Shown piece after piece: positions 12,115-23,040 of a stretch of 64,000 nt of DNA. The DNA is from Buddleja alternifolia (taxonomy: Eukaryota; Streptophyta; Magnoliopsida; Lamiales; Scrophulariaceae). Location of the stretch: assembly GCA_019426215.1 (NCBI GenBank), contig CM033391.1, positions 21,596,949-21,660,948 of the forward strand, written 5' to 3'. Each line of letters starts with the position of its first letter. Position 1 is the first letter of the stretch. The translations under genes were made by a program, and so were the position numbers. The notes beneath the pieces are model-generated. The model saw only the letters and a list, made by a program, of their open reading frames with translations. It was not told where the DNA came from and did no database searches.

Positions 12115-14792
12115 TGAACAAACAGTCTATGTGCATCAATGAGGACTTTCCACTCCTTATGGAATAAGGAAATGCCACTAGAAGTGTGGCGCCCACCAAC
12201 CAGGATGGCCCGCCACACTGGGACACCAGCTTGATTCAGGAGACCGTCCCTTCTCGAACCAGCTCCAAGCATCAAAACTTTACAAAATCTTTATCTGCTG
12301 AAATTAAACATTTACCTTCCAAATGAATCAACAATAAATTCCTCATCAATCTTACATACCCAATTATATCTCCCAACATAAATCCCTCTAATAGCAACGA
12401 CCCAATGCTTCCTTTACTCCTCATTTCTCCTTCCTATCTAACATACCAAGCTCATCTGAAAGGGAAGAAATAAGGAGGGGTGAGTCCGAATGACTCAGTG
12501 AGGTAGGTTAACGGTTGCTTTACCTTTATCTCTGAAACGGAATCTGCAGCGGAAGATTATAAAAGAAACAAGATCACTCATATCGAGCAAATCTTTGAAG
12601 GGAATAACTATCAGAACAATGAACATCAATTACAAAACATATAATGAAGCCAGAATGAATAACTCATATACTTTAGATTCATGTCATATGATTGTGCTCT
12701 GTCTCCCAACTATCCAAAACCAGTAGGAGACTTCACACCTTTTGAGATTTGTAGGTGTCGAGATTCTAGTGGTGGCTCCTACGGGTTCAAGAGGTGGCCC
12801 CTGCCGTCGCATGATACTTTGTCCCGTATCGCACTTAGCTCTCTTCATTCTACCTTTAAGAGTCAAATCTTTAGAACAAGAAAAGATCATATCGCGGAAG
12901 GATGCCAGACATTAGGAGTCTAGTGGTGGCTCCTACGGGTTCAAGAGGTGGACACCGCCGTCGCGTGGCACTTTGCCCTGCATAGCACTTAGCTCCTTTA
13001 GCCGACGGAGTAAAACCAAGGAATACAATGGTCTCAACATGTTAAGAATATATTGACTCGATATTCGTATGAGAAGACTTATGGAAATTGACAATGATTA
13101 GACCGAAGACCATTTCGAGAAAGACATATATCATAGACGCGATAGGAATAAACATGAGAATAGTGAAATTTTGATATTTAGGAACCAACAATCATCACAA
13201 ACCAATCATCAATATACCGATAAGATAGTCATAGAAACGAAACAAGGCAATCAAATGATATGAGAGCAGGTAAAGCAAATTCAAGCAATAAGAAGGAACT
13301 AGAAACCCTCACTATTACAATCCGATGTCGTCGCCTCGTGTCTCGAAATAATGAAAGTATCCTGTGGTCCAAATATATTATCATAATCTCAAGCTATAAC
13401 ACTTTATAACCCAACCAAATAAAGCAATTCATACTACAAATATGGTAGAATCTAGACATTTAGGCAATCTAATTCAACAAACCTCAAGCTACTTATAGGC
13501 GCAGCTTCACTACGAAAATTCTCATAAATTTTCAAAGTACAAATTTGCTCTCAAATTTCCCAGTAACAGGGGAATCAGGTTGAATAACATTCCATAATAT
13601 TTTCAGAATTAATTGACATATTTAGGTTGGTGATTTGGTCATCAAAGCATGGCTGCACGAAAACTTTTTACTAGGACAGCCAGTCCCTTTCAAAGATTTT
13701 TATAAAATTCCCTATTCTTTGAAAAATTCCTAAAGTTTCAGAAAATACCCTAAACATATATATACGTTTACAGTAAAATATTAGAAATGAATTAAAATCT
13801 CTAAACATAACAATTAAGCTTCAAACCGAAACTTGCTTAAACTCGCATGACAGCACCTGGCAGTTTCATTCAAATAATTTTAGAAAATTCCACAGACCTC
13901 CAATATTTACCAAATTTTTCAGAGACGTTCTAAACACAATAATTATGATAAATAAAATTTAAAATAATTAAAATCACAAATGTGGTCACTCAAAAACAGC
14001 CTTGAACCTATAACGCAGAAACTGAAATTTCATTACACCTTCTATTATGCAAGTTAAGTAAACATATAAGCTATATATGTGATAAAATACACCATAATTA
14101 AATCCTACATTACTCAACCATTGATAGCTAATCTATATAACTACTGCATGTGTTTAGCTGAACAAGAATTATGTCTCACCTGTTCAAGATTGTAGGTTTG
14201 CTAGAATTTCCTTCTTCCTTCACGCTACTCCAAATCCCGTAAGGATTTAAACCAAGTCTTGTAATTTACGTACAATCACTACTTTGTCCTCTAATTAAGT
14301 TTTTTCGAAGAGAAGAGTATAAGTCTTAGGATGTTTTGCTGGATGTGGATATGAAGAGGCAGAGATTAATGTTATGGTTATAAAGGATGTCAAGTTAAAG
14401 AATAAAGGATGAAAGATGTCATTTGCTTACCTTGCCATGTTTGGAGTTGAAGAGGTGTAGTGCTCCTTTGATTACCACCTTAACTTTCTTGTCATGTTAT
14501 TCCTCTATACTATATAAATCTCTATATATATGTATAGACACACATATTAATATACAAATAATGTATATATGTTAAGTCATACTACACACAAGCTAGTAGA
14601 GAATGATGTGTAAATACTACTAGCCTTTTTCACATATAAATAGAATATAATATTAGCTATGCAAGCAAGTAGTAAAACATTTACGATCGAGCATGAATTG
14701 CTAAAATTGAATAAATTACGAAACTAATTAACGAAAATTATAACTCTTACCTTAATCTCTATAATATTAGGAAACCAAAATATAGGGTGTTA
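12115..14792 (-). repeat. Gypsy-type LTR (probable solo), 2.7 kb
   Basis: On the minus strand the right end begins TATAACACCCTATATTTTGG, close to the TGTAACACCC start common in long plant gypsy LTRs. The left end closes GACTGTTTGTTCA. The block is bracketed by the two halves of the copia-type LTR. It has no coding capacity but holds a duplicated 80-bp segment (12762-12996). A matching target duplication was not seen (AGTAT left, TAAGA right), so the exact ends and the solo-LTR status are inference. Confidence 0.45.
12762..12996. repeat. Two ~80-bp direct repeats, 155-bp spacing
   Basis: The segments at about 12762-12841 and 12916-12996 share TCTAGTGGTGGCTCCTACGG, TTCAAGAGGTGG, GCCGTCGC and GCACTTAGCTC. 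They lie inside the 2.7-kb LTR-like block and are probably internal repeats of that LTR. Confidence 0.75.
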
Positions 14793-16202
14793 TAAGAGGA
14801 GTCTAGTACTTGATCACTTAACGGGGTTCGCAAGTCGAGAAATCTTAGTTGGTCATTAAGATTCGACTTATATGACACATGCTCTGACAAGGAGTGTCAA
14901 TCGAACACTATTAGATAGTGAGAGCTTGTGTCATAGATATATCAATGGAATCGATATATTCGAACACGACTCGTAGTGATCCGATCACATGAGTATTTAC
15001 TCAACAACTGTCAATGATTAGATTATTGATCATAATAGTATGCTTGAGTCTTAGACGTGAGGGGTCATGATCAATGTGTTTGTAGCATTGGATCTGTTAC
15101 TAGAATAGTTAGACGTGATTCACCCATCGGTGGGGTCGACTTCGAAGTGCGATCTCAATGAGCCAAGTAGCAGTTGTGAGGTGACTACCAAGATGAGATT
15201 CATTGTCCTGATAGTAAACGAGAATGTATCATGTGCGATCATAGGTAAATGAAAAGACAAGTCTTTGGCCAAAACAAATAAACTAACTCGTGTGGAATAC
15301 GAAGGTAGTTTGGTAATTTCATCTTACGATGATATATTGCACAGTATCGAGTTTTGTGAGTTTGACATATTCCATGACTCTCGCTCGATCAGGATACGTC
15401 AATGAAGGACTTATACTAATATAGTATTTATGTTCGTAATGACACAATCATTTCATACTCGATTGGGCTACGATGTGGGTCCACGGGACTGGCTAGGTGA
15501 CAACCACATCCTTTAGTACCATCCCATTGCCAGTCGAGATAAACCTAGAGAGTCTCTCTATAAGAAGTAGGAGGGATATCTTTATGTATTCGTTGTAAGG
15601 GCATTTTGGTAATTTGTCATTAGATGAACGAATTAAATAAAAGGATGAATTGATTTAATTAATTATTTAATTAGATTAAATGATAATTAATTAAATCAAT
15701 AATTCAAGTATTTATTTAATTAATTATTTAAATTTAAAAGAATTAATTAATTAATTAATTATATGTTTAATTGGATTTAAACTAGATTAATTAATTAAAA
15801 GATAGACTAAGTTGATTGGGCCAACTAGCCCACCATAGGCATTCACTAAGGGCCTAGGAGGCGCCACTTATGGGCTTAAGGATTAGAGAATTTATTTAAT
15901 CCTCAAACTCCTTGGTTAAGATTCATTCTATCATCTGTGTAACACGTGCAGAAAAAAAATCCCTCCTCTTCTTTGCCTAGCCGTATTTCAAAGGAGAGAG
16001 GAATCTGGAGATTTCCAAGCCTACTTCGCATGAAGCTCTAGAGACGCGAGTCTCAGGGATTGTTGTTTTCGATTGTGGATCAAGAATCTAATCATGCTTC
16101 CAGCAAGGTAATTTGATTTTATGATTACGTTCTTGAAATCTGAAAAATCATCAAAAACCACAAGTGATTCGACTTTAGGAATCCGAAATATTTTTATTTC
16201 TC

Positions 16203-17714
16203 TGTTAGAAAATTTCATATTAGATGTTTTGATGATGACAAGATAGGATCTTATGTTAGACCCCAAAAATAATGTAAGTTTATATGTTCATAGAAGTTAT
16301 GTATAAGCGTTTGAAAGTATGCAATATTATTTAGGCTTGTAGTTTTTATCTTTGTAGATTTTAGACTATGTATTAGATACCGAATCGCTAATAAAATTCT
16401 AGGTGAGTCTATTAGAGATGAAGTTGAAGATCAGCGTCTAAAGTCAAATGAAGATGAAGATTTGTTCTTAGCGACTGTCAAACGCTAAAGGACCATTTCA
16501 TGATTTATAGATCAAGCGCTCAAAGCACTCCAGTGATCAGTATCAGATTCACCCGAAATAAATTCTCAAGTCATGAAGGACTTAAATGCAATCATTCAAC
16601 GGACATTTATTTTCAACGGGAAATAAATTCAAATGTATTAAATGCCTGATAAGAGCATTAAATATGATAAGCGATTATGACTTCTGGACAAGCCACCTTT
16701 TGACTAGACTGTCAAGTTTTCAGAATTTTAGTCTGCTCCTGTCCAATCGGAACCAGCAGGATTTCAAGAATGTCAAAGAAAAAGCTGATTCACGAGCCGC
16801 GTGAGAGGCACGCTCCTACATGTGTCCAACGGACAAATCCCAAGAATTGCTTATAAATACCTTACTTCCAGCAAACCCTAAAGAGAGATACATACGTACA
16901 TACACAAGAAAGTAAAAACTTTGATAAAATATTTTCTCAAGAAAAGCTTAGGAACTCCATAGCCAAAATCTTTCAAGCTTTTTACATACATTCCAGATAG
17001 TCACAAATATCTCAAACATCTTCCAAAGAAGAAACCTAAACTCCTATTGAGATATTCCAAGTTGTTTGATCTTTCCAAAAACAAACAAAACCTATGTGAC
17101 AAAACCCTCAACCTTTCATCTGAGTGAGAAAGTTGTTGAAACCCCTTACAGGCAGTATTTCTGAGTGAGAGAAGCTTGTAGAAGAAGATCTTCATTGGTG
17201 CTCAAATCTGTGTGATCAAGGAATCCAAGATCACGTTTTACCTCTTTACTATCTTGTAAGATTCTGTGTGATTCTTTGATAATCATCTTAGTAAATTCCC
17301 TCCAAGTGAAAAAGGAGAAGAAGGACGTAGCTGGAATTACATTACCCAGTGAACCTTACAATTTCTTGTGTTATTTACTATTATTATCTTACTTTATATT
17401 CTCTCATTTATTTTGAAGAAAAGGACATACCAAACTGCTAAGCGACTATTTAATCTAAAACGAATGCTAAAGTTTTAAAATCATTTCCGCTGTACTAACC
17501 CTAATTAAGCAATCTAAGCATTACCCTACTTTGGTAAATTGCTAAAATCACTAAGTCTAAGTTATCTTTACTGAAGCGCCTGACCCAAGCGCTCAGCTTT
17601 CTAAGCGTTCTAATATTTAAAAGTGATACGAATTTTTGAAGTCGAAAAAGACTTCAGGGTCTATTCAACCCCTTCCCCCTTCCTGACCCTTTTGTATGCC
17701 ATTTGGGACCACCA
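16203..17714 (+). repeat. Solo LTR of the Sirevirus-like family
   Basis: It opens TGTTAGAAAATTTCATATTAG and closes ATTTGGGACCACCA, and aligns throughout with the 3' LTR at 31435-32934 (1512 versus 1500 bp). A TATA box (TATAAATA, 16852-16859) lies mid-LTR. No internal element sequence is attached on either side, so it is a solo LTR. The flanking pentamers (TTCTC and CTTCC) do not match, which suggests mutation or recombination between two elements. Confidence 0.85.
16852..16859 (+). promoter_or_regulatory. LTR TATA box
   Basis: TATAAATA about 650 bp into the LTR, with TTCCAGCAAACCCTAAAGAG just downstream. The same box is degenerate in the 3' LTR near 32083 (AATAAATA) and present in the solo LTR near 61657 (TATAAATA). 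It is the likely U3 promoter of the family. Confidence 0.55.
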
Positions 17715-17734
17715 CTTCCGTTGTGTTCCGATAT

Positions 17735-17990
17735 AAGATTCCAAACAGAATTGCCGAGTCAGTCGCGGCTGTCCATTCAAAACGAGTGGGTGCCTCTTTT
17801 TTTAACAACTTTCTTAACAATTTCGCAAGCAGGCCATAATTACGCACGAAACGCCAATAGTACCCCGTCAATCCCAAAAATCTCTCACACCTACTTTACC
17901 GACTTAGGAATCGGCCAATCCACCACTGCCGACACCTTATTCAAATCCATGGACACACCCCAAACCCCAGCCCCATTAAATTGAACTTAT
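17735..17990 (-). pseudogene. Gypsy reverse transcriptase fragment
   Basis: The minus strand reads VSAVVDWPIPKSVK, then GLTGYYWRFVRNYGLLAK and LLKKEAPTRFEWTAA. This is the conserved RT C-terminal connection region of Ty3/gypsy polyproteins (compare GFLGLTGYYRRF in the family). A frameshift lies near 17860, between the two motifs, and another near 17745. The fragment ends abruptly near 17990 with no gypsy sequence further right. Confidence 0.75.
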
Positions 17991-18895
17991 ACCTGCCCCA
18001 AATGGGGGGGATCCGGGGCCGGTACTCACTTTACCCGATTCATTGCCATTCCTAATTCGGACCAAAAGAAGACCATAAATTTTGGCTCAAAAATTTGGAA
18101 AGCTATTTTCAACCTACTCTCTCTCTCTCCCTCTCTCTCTCTCTCGTCATTTTACAAGGCCCCACTCCCTTCCTGCCAAATCTATCCACACTCTCTCTCT
18201 CCCCCGCTCTCTGTGCTTGTGACTGGATTGTTTATAAATATTATATGTCAATGTTATTATAATATTTGTAATAATTTGTTGTTTACAATATTATTTTCCT
18301 ATAATATTTGTAACAATGTGCCAATGTTATTTATAATAATTAATTATAATATAATATTGTATGCATATATATATATATACAATGTGAATATTTATAAAAT
18401 AATATATATATATGTGTGTGTGTGCCAAATATTTATAAATATATTATATATTGCCAACTATCTATAAATATTATATGTATATATTTCGGAATATATATAT
18501 AATTATATTTTAGTCAATCAAAAAAATATAAATATATTCATGTGCATATATATATATATATGTATATACTACATATATTTTTGTATATACATAATCATAA
18601 ACCATTATATATATACATATATATATCCAATAATTTATTTTTATATATTAATAAAATTAATAAAACATATATATATATATATATATATATCAATTACTAC
18701 TACATACATTTATATTCATATATATAATTATTATTACAATTTCAATATTATATAATAACTTTCTATCATTAATTAATCATTAACAAATAAAAATTTACAT
18801 GATTTAACTGCTATAACAAATTTTGTACCTTATGAATAAAAAATCAAACAGTATCTCACCAAAAAAACTACTCAAAAACAACTCTCAAAATAAAA
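17991..18895. repeat. Microsatellite-rich AT stretch
   Basis: A (CT)n tract at about 18118-18148 recurs at 18190-18206. From about 18357 to 18735 repeated (TA)n runs dominate (18365-18379, 18549-18560, 18668-18690). The Tyr/Ile-rich frames seen here are translations of the repeats and not genes. No other feature is visible. Confidence 0.85.
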
Positions 18896-18995
18896 TCAAA
18901 CACAATCTCATCAAATATGAATGTTTCCCGAAATAATTCTCACCAATAAATCTCACCACAACACAACCCCAAAAACATAACCTCAATTTTGGAAA

Positions 18996-19398
18996 GCTAT
19001 GGCTGTGTTTAGCCATATCTTCAAGTTCATTTTTAAATTTTACATTGGAAGATATTCGTGTGAGAATGTTGAATTTTGTGGTATGTGTGATTGTATTTTT
19101 AAAAATAGTTGAAAGTAGTATTGATGTCATATAAATATGATATTTTATTGAGATTTGATGTAAAAAGTGATTGAGTTAGTTATAAAGTAATAGAGAGAAT
19201 AAGTTTAACAGTGATGATAAATCAACTAATGATGAGAGATAGTATGATATGATTGAAAAGTGTAATAATGGATATTTGTATAGAAAATGAGAATCAATAT
19301 ATTTTGGAGAAAATAGATTTGGGCGTGGATTTTTATTTTCTGGTGATCCAAAAATTGAAAATCCACCTCAAAAATATGGCCAAACACAACATATGCAT
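18996..19398. mobile_element. Possible MITE
   Basis: The left end reads TATGGCTGTGTTTAGCCATAT. The right end, reversed, reads TATGTTGTGTTTGGCCATAT. A weak inverted similarity continues a short way inside. There is no coding capacity. A clear target duplication was not found, so the call rests on the inverted ends and size (~400 bp). Confidence 0.4.
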
Positions 19399-19557
19399 TC
19401 CATGACTTTTACACTTTTATTTGAGTGAAAAAAATTTTCTTCCCCAATATAAATTGAATCTTATACAAGTATTTATACTTCAATTTTTCATATATTTAAT
19501 TGATTGTCAATCTATTTTTAGACGAATATATTTTATTACCAATTCTTTTTAAATATC

Positions 19558-19899
19558 TTGTAAATAGGATCCGTTCAATTTTATTTAATCTTCACTTGAA
19601 CATGCTCTATTGAATAATATTTATTTAGAGTGATGTTATATACCACCTAAATTAAGTGACCTATTTTTCACTCCCTATGTGTCCATCCTAGTCACCACTC
19701 AACTCATTATTCAATTATTATTATTATTTTGTAAATAGGATCCGTTCAATTTTATTTAATCTTCACTTGAACATGCTCTATTGAATAATATTTATTTAGA
19801 GTGATATTATGTACCACCTAAATTAAGTCACCTATTTTTCACTCCCTATGTGTCCATCTTAGTCACCACCCAACTCATTATTCAATTATTATTTTTATT
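19558..19899. repeat. 171-bp tandem duplication spanning the MULE left end
   Basis: Two head-to-tail copies start at 19558 and 19729 (TTGTAAATAGGATCCGTTCA). Each holds 70 bp of flank ending in ATTTATTTA, followed by the first ~100 bp of the MULE terminal repeat. They differ at a few positions (GTTATATACC versus ATTATGTACC). The MULE therefore has two candidate left ends, 19628 and 19799. Confidence 0.9.
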
Positions 19900-20427
19900 A
19901 TTATTATTATATTATTATTTATCTTTCTATTTTCTCCATGATTTTCTTCCTAAAAATTCTCTTATTCTCTTTCCTATCTCACGCCTAAACCCTTACTATC
20001 AGTCTTCTTCCTGATCTGAATTTCTTGAGTTCTTTTCCTTCTTTCATTGAACTGTTGAAGACGTTCATAAAAAAAATTATTGTTACAAATCAAATCTCCA
20101 TTACTCTTGAATCCCATTATACTAATAAATGATTTAAGAGGATAATACATCAAATTTTGAGAGCAATAATTTGGATGGACAACTTAGAACACCAAATTCT
20201 AAGGTAAGCTAATGCAATTGAATTAATTTTTCAATTGTGTTTATGATTTTTGGGGGTTTTAATTTTATCGTTGTTGCTTCTTCCTTTTTAATTATTTAGT
20301 TTATTTATTCCTCTCCAAGTTTATAGTTTTATCACCAAAAATATGACTGGATGAAATGTTGAAATATTCTCATCACTGTACTCATGAAATACATCACATA
20401 GGAAATTCATTTTATCATTTTATGATG

Positions 20428-20655
20428 TATGGCCCGAGGTAGAGCACTCAATGGGCTAGGGTGGCCCCATTTCGCCTTACCCTTTCTTCAGTAGAATCCC
20501 CAGTCCCAAACGCCTACTCAAAACTAAGAGGGGGTAGCCGACAAGAAGAATGAAATCCCGAAAGGGCCCAATAAGACTTCCTTTCAAGTAATAAAGAAAG
20601 GGACGGATTGATATTCTAACTCCCGATGCAGGAGTAGGAATCTAAATGAGGAGGA
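20428..20655. other. Organelle-like insert (possible mitochondrial DNA)
   Basis: This GC-richer patch in AT-rich MULE sequence opens with AGGTAGAGCACTCAATGGGC and then GGTGGCCCC..CCTTACC. That resembles the large-subunit rRNA segment GGTAGAGCACT..CTTACC, in the form I recall from plant mitochondrial 26S rRNA. The remaining ~170 bp (AGGGGGTAGCCGACAAGAAG, GAAATCCCGAAAGGGCCC) has the even base composition of plant mitochondrial intergenic DNA. This is pattern recognition and not a verified match. Confidence 0.45.
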
Positions 20656-20964
20656 GGGTTTCAAAGTAAAAGACATGAAATTTATTCCTGTTTCATCATT
20701 GAATTTCATTGTACTCATGATTCATAGGCTAGAACAGGAATGATTTATCATCATTGTACGTTGATTCATCAATGTTAAAACAAATAATTTTGAATATTAG
20801 GTTGTCCTCTTAAAATTCATGTCCTTTACAGCTGAATAAAATTCATTTTTACTTATTACGGTTATATAAATCTAATATAATTTTTAACATATAAGGAATA
20901 ATTATTTTTTAGTGTGTCTTACCAAATTGTATTGAACTACAATATTCGTAGATTATTTCTTTAA

Positions 20965-22458
20965 ATGAAAATCTACCATCATTGGATGCCCGAGGTAATC
21001 ATGACATGTCAAACTCGGATAACAAAGACATGGATGAAAAATCCGTTAGAAATGATGTGGAGGCGCCAGAACTGGGACTCTTGTTTGAATCCTATGAAGC
21101 AGTATATGAATTTTACCAACGATATGCTATCAAGGAAGGATTCGGTATTACGAAACTAAGATCTGAACCTAGAGATTTCAGGCTAATGAAATCATTCAGT
21201 TTAGCTTGCTGCAAGTCAGGTAAGCCCAGACATACTGCACCAAATGATTTTCAAAAAAAGCAAACTACTAAAAACTAATTGCATGGCTAGGATAAAAGTA
21301 AGGCTAAGGGATGATGGAATATATTTCTTGTCAGTTGTGGTTTTGGACCATAATCATGAACTTAATCCATCTATATCACGCATGTTTAGAAGTAACAGAA
21401 AATTGGATACTCCAACCAAAAAATGCCTTCAGTTAAACGATAGGGCAGGTATCAGACTAAGCAAGACTTTTAACTCATTTCTTTTTGAAAATGGGGGTCA
21501 TGAAAATATGACTTTTGGTGAAAAAGATTGTCGAAATTATATGGATAAGCTTAGGCGGCAGTTATTTTGTGAACGTGATGCACAAGCTTTACTTAGTTAT
21601 TTTATGCGCATGTAGCAGAAAAATTCAAGTTTCTTCTATGCTATCGATGTTGACTAGGAAAATAGAGTGAAAAATGTGTTTTGGGCTGCTGCTAGGTGCA
21701 GATCAGCGTATGAATCATTTTATGATGTTGTAAGTTTTGATAGCACATACCTGACTAATAAGTATGACATGACTTTTGCCCCATTTGTAGGAGTAAACCA
21801 TCACAATCAGTCTATATTGTTGGGATGTGGCCTGCTCTCTCATGAAAGTACTACATATATATGGCTATTTAGAGCCTTCTTGGAATGTATGTTTAACATT
21901 CCGCCAAAAGCTATAATTACTGATCAATGTGGAGCAATGAGGAATGCTTTATCTGAAGTTTTTCCTAATACCCATCATAGTTTATGTGTGTGGCACATAA
22001 TGAAGAAAGTTCCAGAAAAATTGGGAAGAAATACTAGTTATAATCAAATTTCTTAAGTCCTACACCATCTAGTGTATGATTCTCTGCGAGTTAATGAATT
22101 TGAAGTGAATTGGAATAAAATGATTGAGAGTTTTGGCTTACAAAGCAACGAGTGGTTAAAAGGATTGTTTAGAGATCGAAACCATTGGGTTCCAGTTTAT
22201 GTTAAAGATAAGTTTTGGGCAGGAATGTCGAGTAGCCAAAGAAGTGAGAGTATGAATTCATTTTTTGATGATTATGTTCATAGCAAAACCACACTTAAAC
22301 AATTTGTTAACCAATATGATGCAGCAATGCAAAAGAAGGTAAAGAAGGAAATTGCCGAGGATTTTAGATCAACCAACGCAAGACTCCCATTGATCACAAA
22401 TTTTATTATGGAAGCTCAAGCTGGAGATGTCTATACCAATGAATTTTTTAAAGAATTT
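20965..22458 (+). pseudogene. MULE transposase, N-terminal and catalytic part
   Basis: The N-terminal FAR1-type DNA-binding region begins near 20982 (ESYEAVYEFYQRYAIKEGFG, then ACCKSGKPR and VVVLDHNHELNPS). The MULE catalytic core follows: FDSTYLTNKYDM (Asp at 21739), ITDQCGAMRNA (Asp at 21922) and SSQRSESMNSFF (Glu at 22246). The triad is therefore present. A 1-bp shift in the A-run near 21270 and stops at 21613, 21655 and 22054 break the frame. The gene is then cut at 22458 by the copia insertion; the next codons are at 32940. Related domesticated genes (FAR1/FHY3) act as plant transcription factors, but the terminal repeats show this copy is transposon-borne. Confidence 0.88.
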
Positions 22459-23040
22459 TGTTAGGAATTTCATGTTAGATGTTTTGATGATGACAAGATA
22501 GGATTTTATGTTAGAACCCAAAATATAATGTAAGTTTATGTTTCATAGATCACTTGTATAAGCGTTTGAAAGTATGTAATTTTGTTAGGCTTGTAATTTT
22601 TATCTTTATAGATTTTAGACTAAGTATTAGATACCGAATCGCTAATAGAATTCTAGGTGAGTCTATTAGAGGTGAAGTTGAAGAACAGCGTCTGAAGTCA
22701 GAAGAAGATGAAGATTTATCCTTAGCGTCTGTCAAACGTTAAAGGACTATTTCAAGATTCTTGAATCAAGCGCTCAAAGCACTCTAGCAATCTGAATCAG
22801 ATTCACCTGAAATAAATCCTCAAGTCATGAAGGACCTAAATGCAATCATTCAACTGATATTTATTTCCAACGGGAAATAAATTCAAATGCATTAAAAGCC
22901 TGATAAGTGCATTAAATGTGATAAGCTATTTGACTTGTGGACAAGCCACCTTTTGACTAAGACAGTCAGAAATTCAGAGTTTATAGCTGCTCTCGTCCAA
23001 TAGGAACCAGTAGGATTTCAGGAATGTTAAAGAAAAGGTA
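22459..23040 (+). repeat. 5' LTR, truncated by internal deletion
   Basis: It matches the 3' LTR from 31435 to about 32016 and stops at GGTA (23037-23040). The next base onward (CCTAAG) is the end of gag, matching the WVPK codons of the minus-strand element near 570-587. The missing LTR part is about 0.92 kb. Confidence 0.9.

Larger units (their letters stand above)
11976..17735 (+). mobile_element. Copia-type LTR (probable solo) holding two nested LTRs
   Basis: Three separated pieces look like one LTR of about 1.55 kb: 11981-12114 (opening TGGTGTGTGCCCTTGATGCC), 14793-16202 (with CTTAACGGGGTTCGCAAG and an AATTAATTA-rich stretch at 15640-15780) and 17715-17735 (TTCCGTTGTGTTCCGATATA). I recall this wording from LTRs of plant copia elements, but no second copy is in the window to prove it. 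It interrupts the gypsy polyprotein between RT and RNase H and is itself interrupted twice. No reading frame of note lies within it. Confidence 0.45.
9992..17990 (-). mobile_element. Chromodomain Ty3/gypsy remnant, split by nested insertions
   Basis: On the minus strand a reverse transcriptase fragment (17990-17735) is separated from RNase H (11975-11430), integrase (11249-10498) and chromodomain (10438-9992) by about 5.8 kb of inserted LTR sequence. The order RT-RH-IN-chromodomain is that of plant chromoviruses. Gag, protease and most of RT are missing to the right of 17990, so the element was already truncated. Both insert edges share the octamer ATTCCAAA (11968-11975 region and 17738-17745), consistent with a target duplication or with overlapping codons for Trp-Asn-Leu. 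Confidence 0.75.

Noticed and set aside
16198..17719. Target duplication of the solo LTR at 16203-17714
   Set aside because: TTCTC on the left and CTTCC on the right do not match; the LTR call stands on its sequence alone.
18540..18755. Tyr/Ile-rich open frames
   Set aside because: They translate (TA)n and (TATG)n microsatellite DNA.
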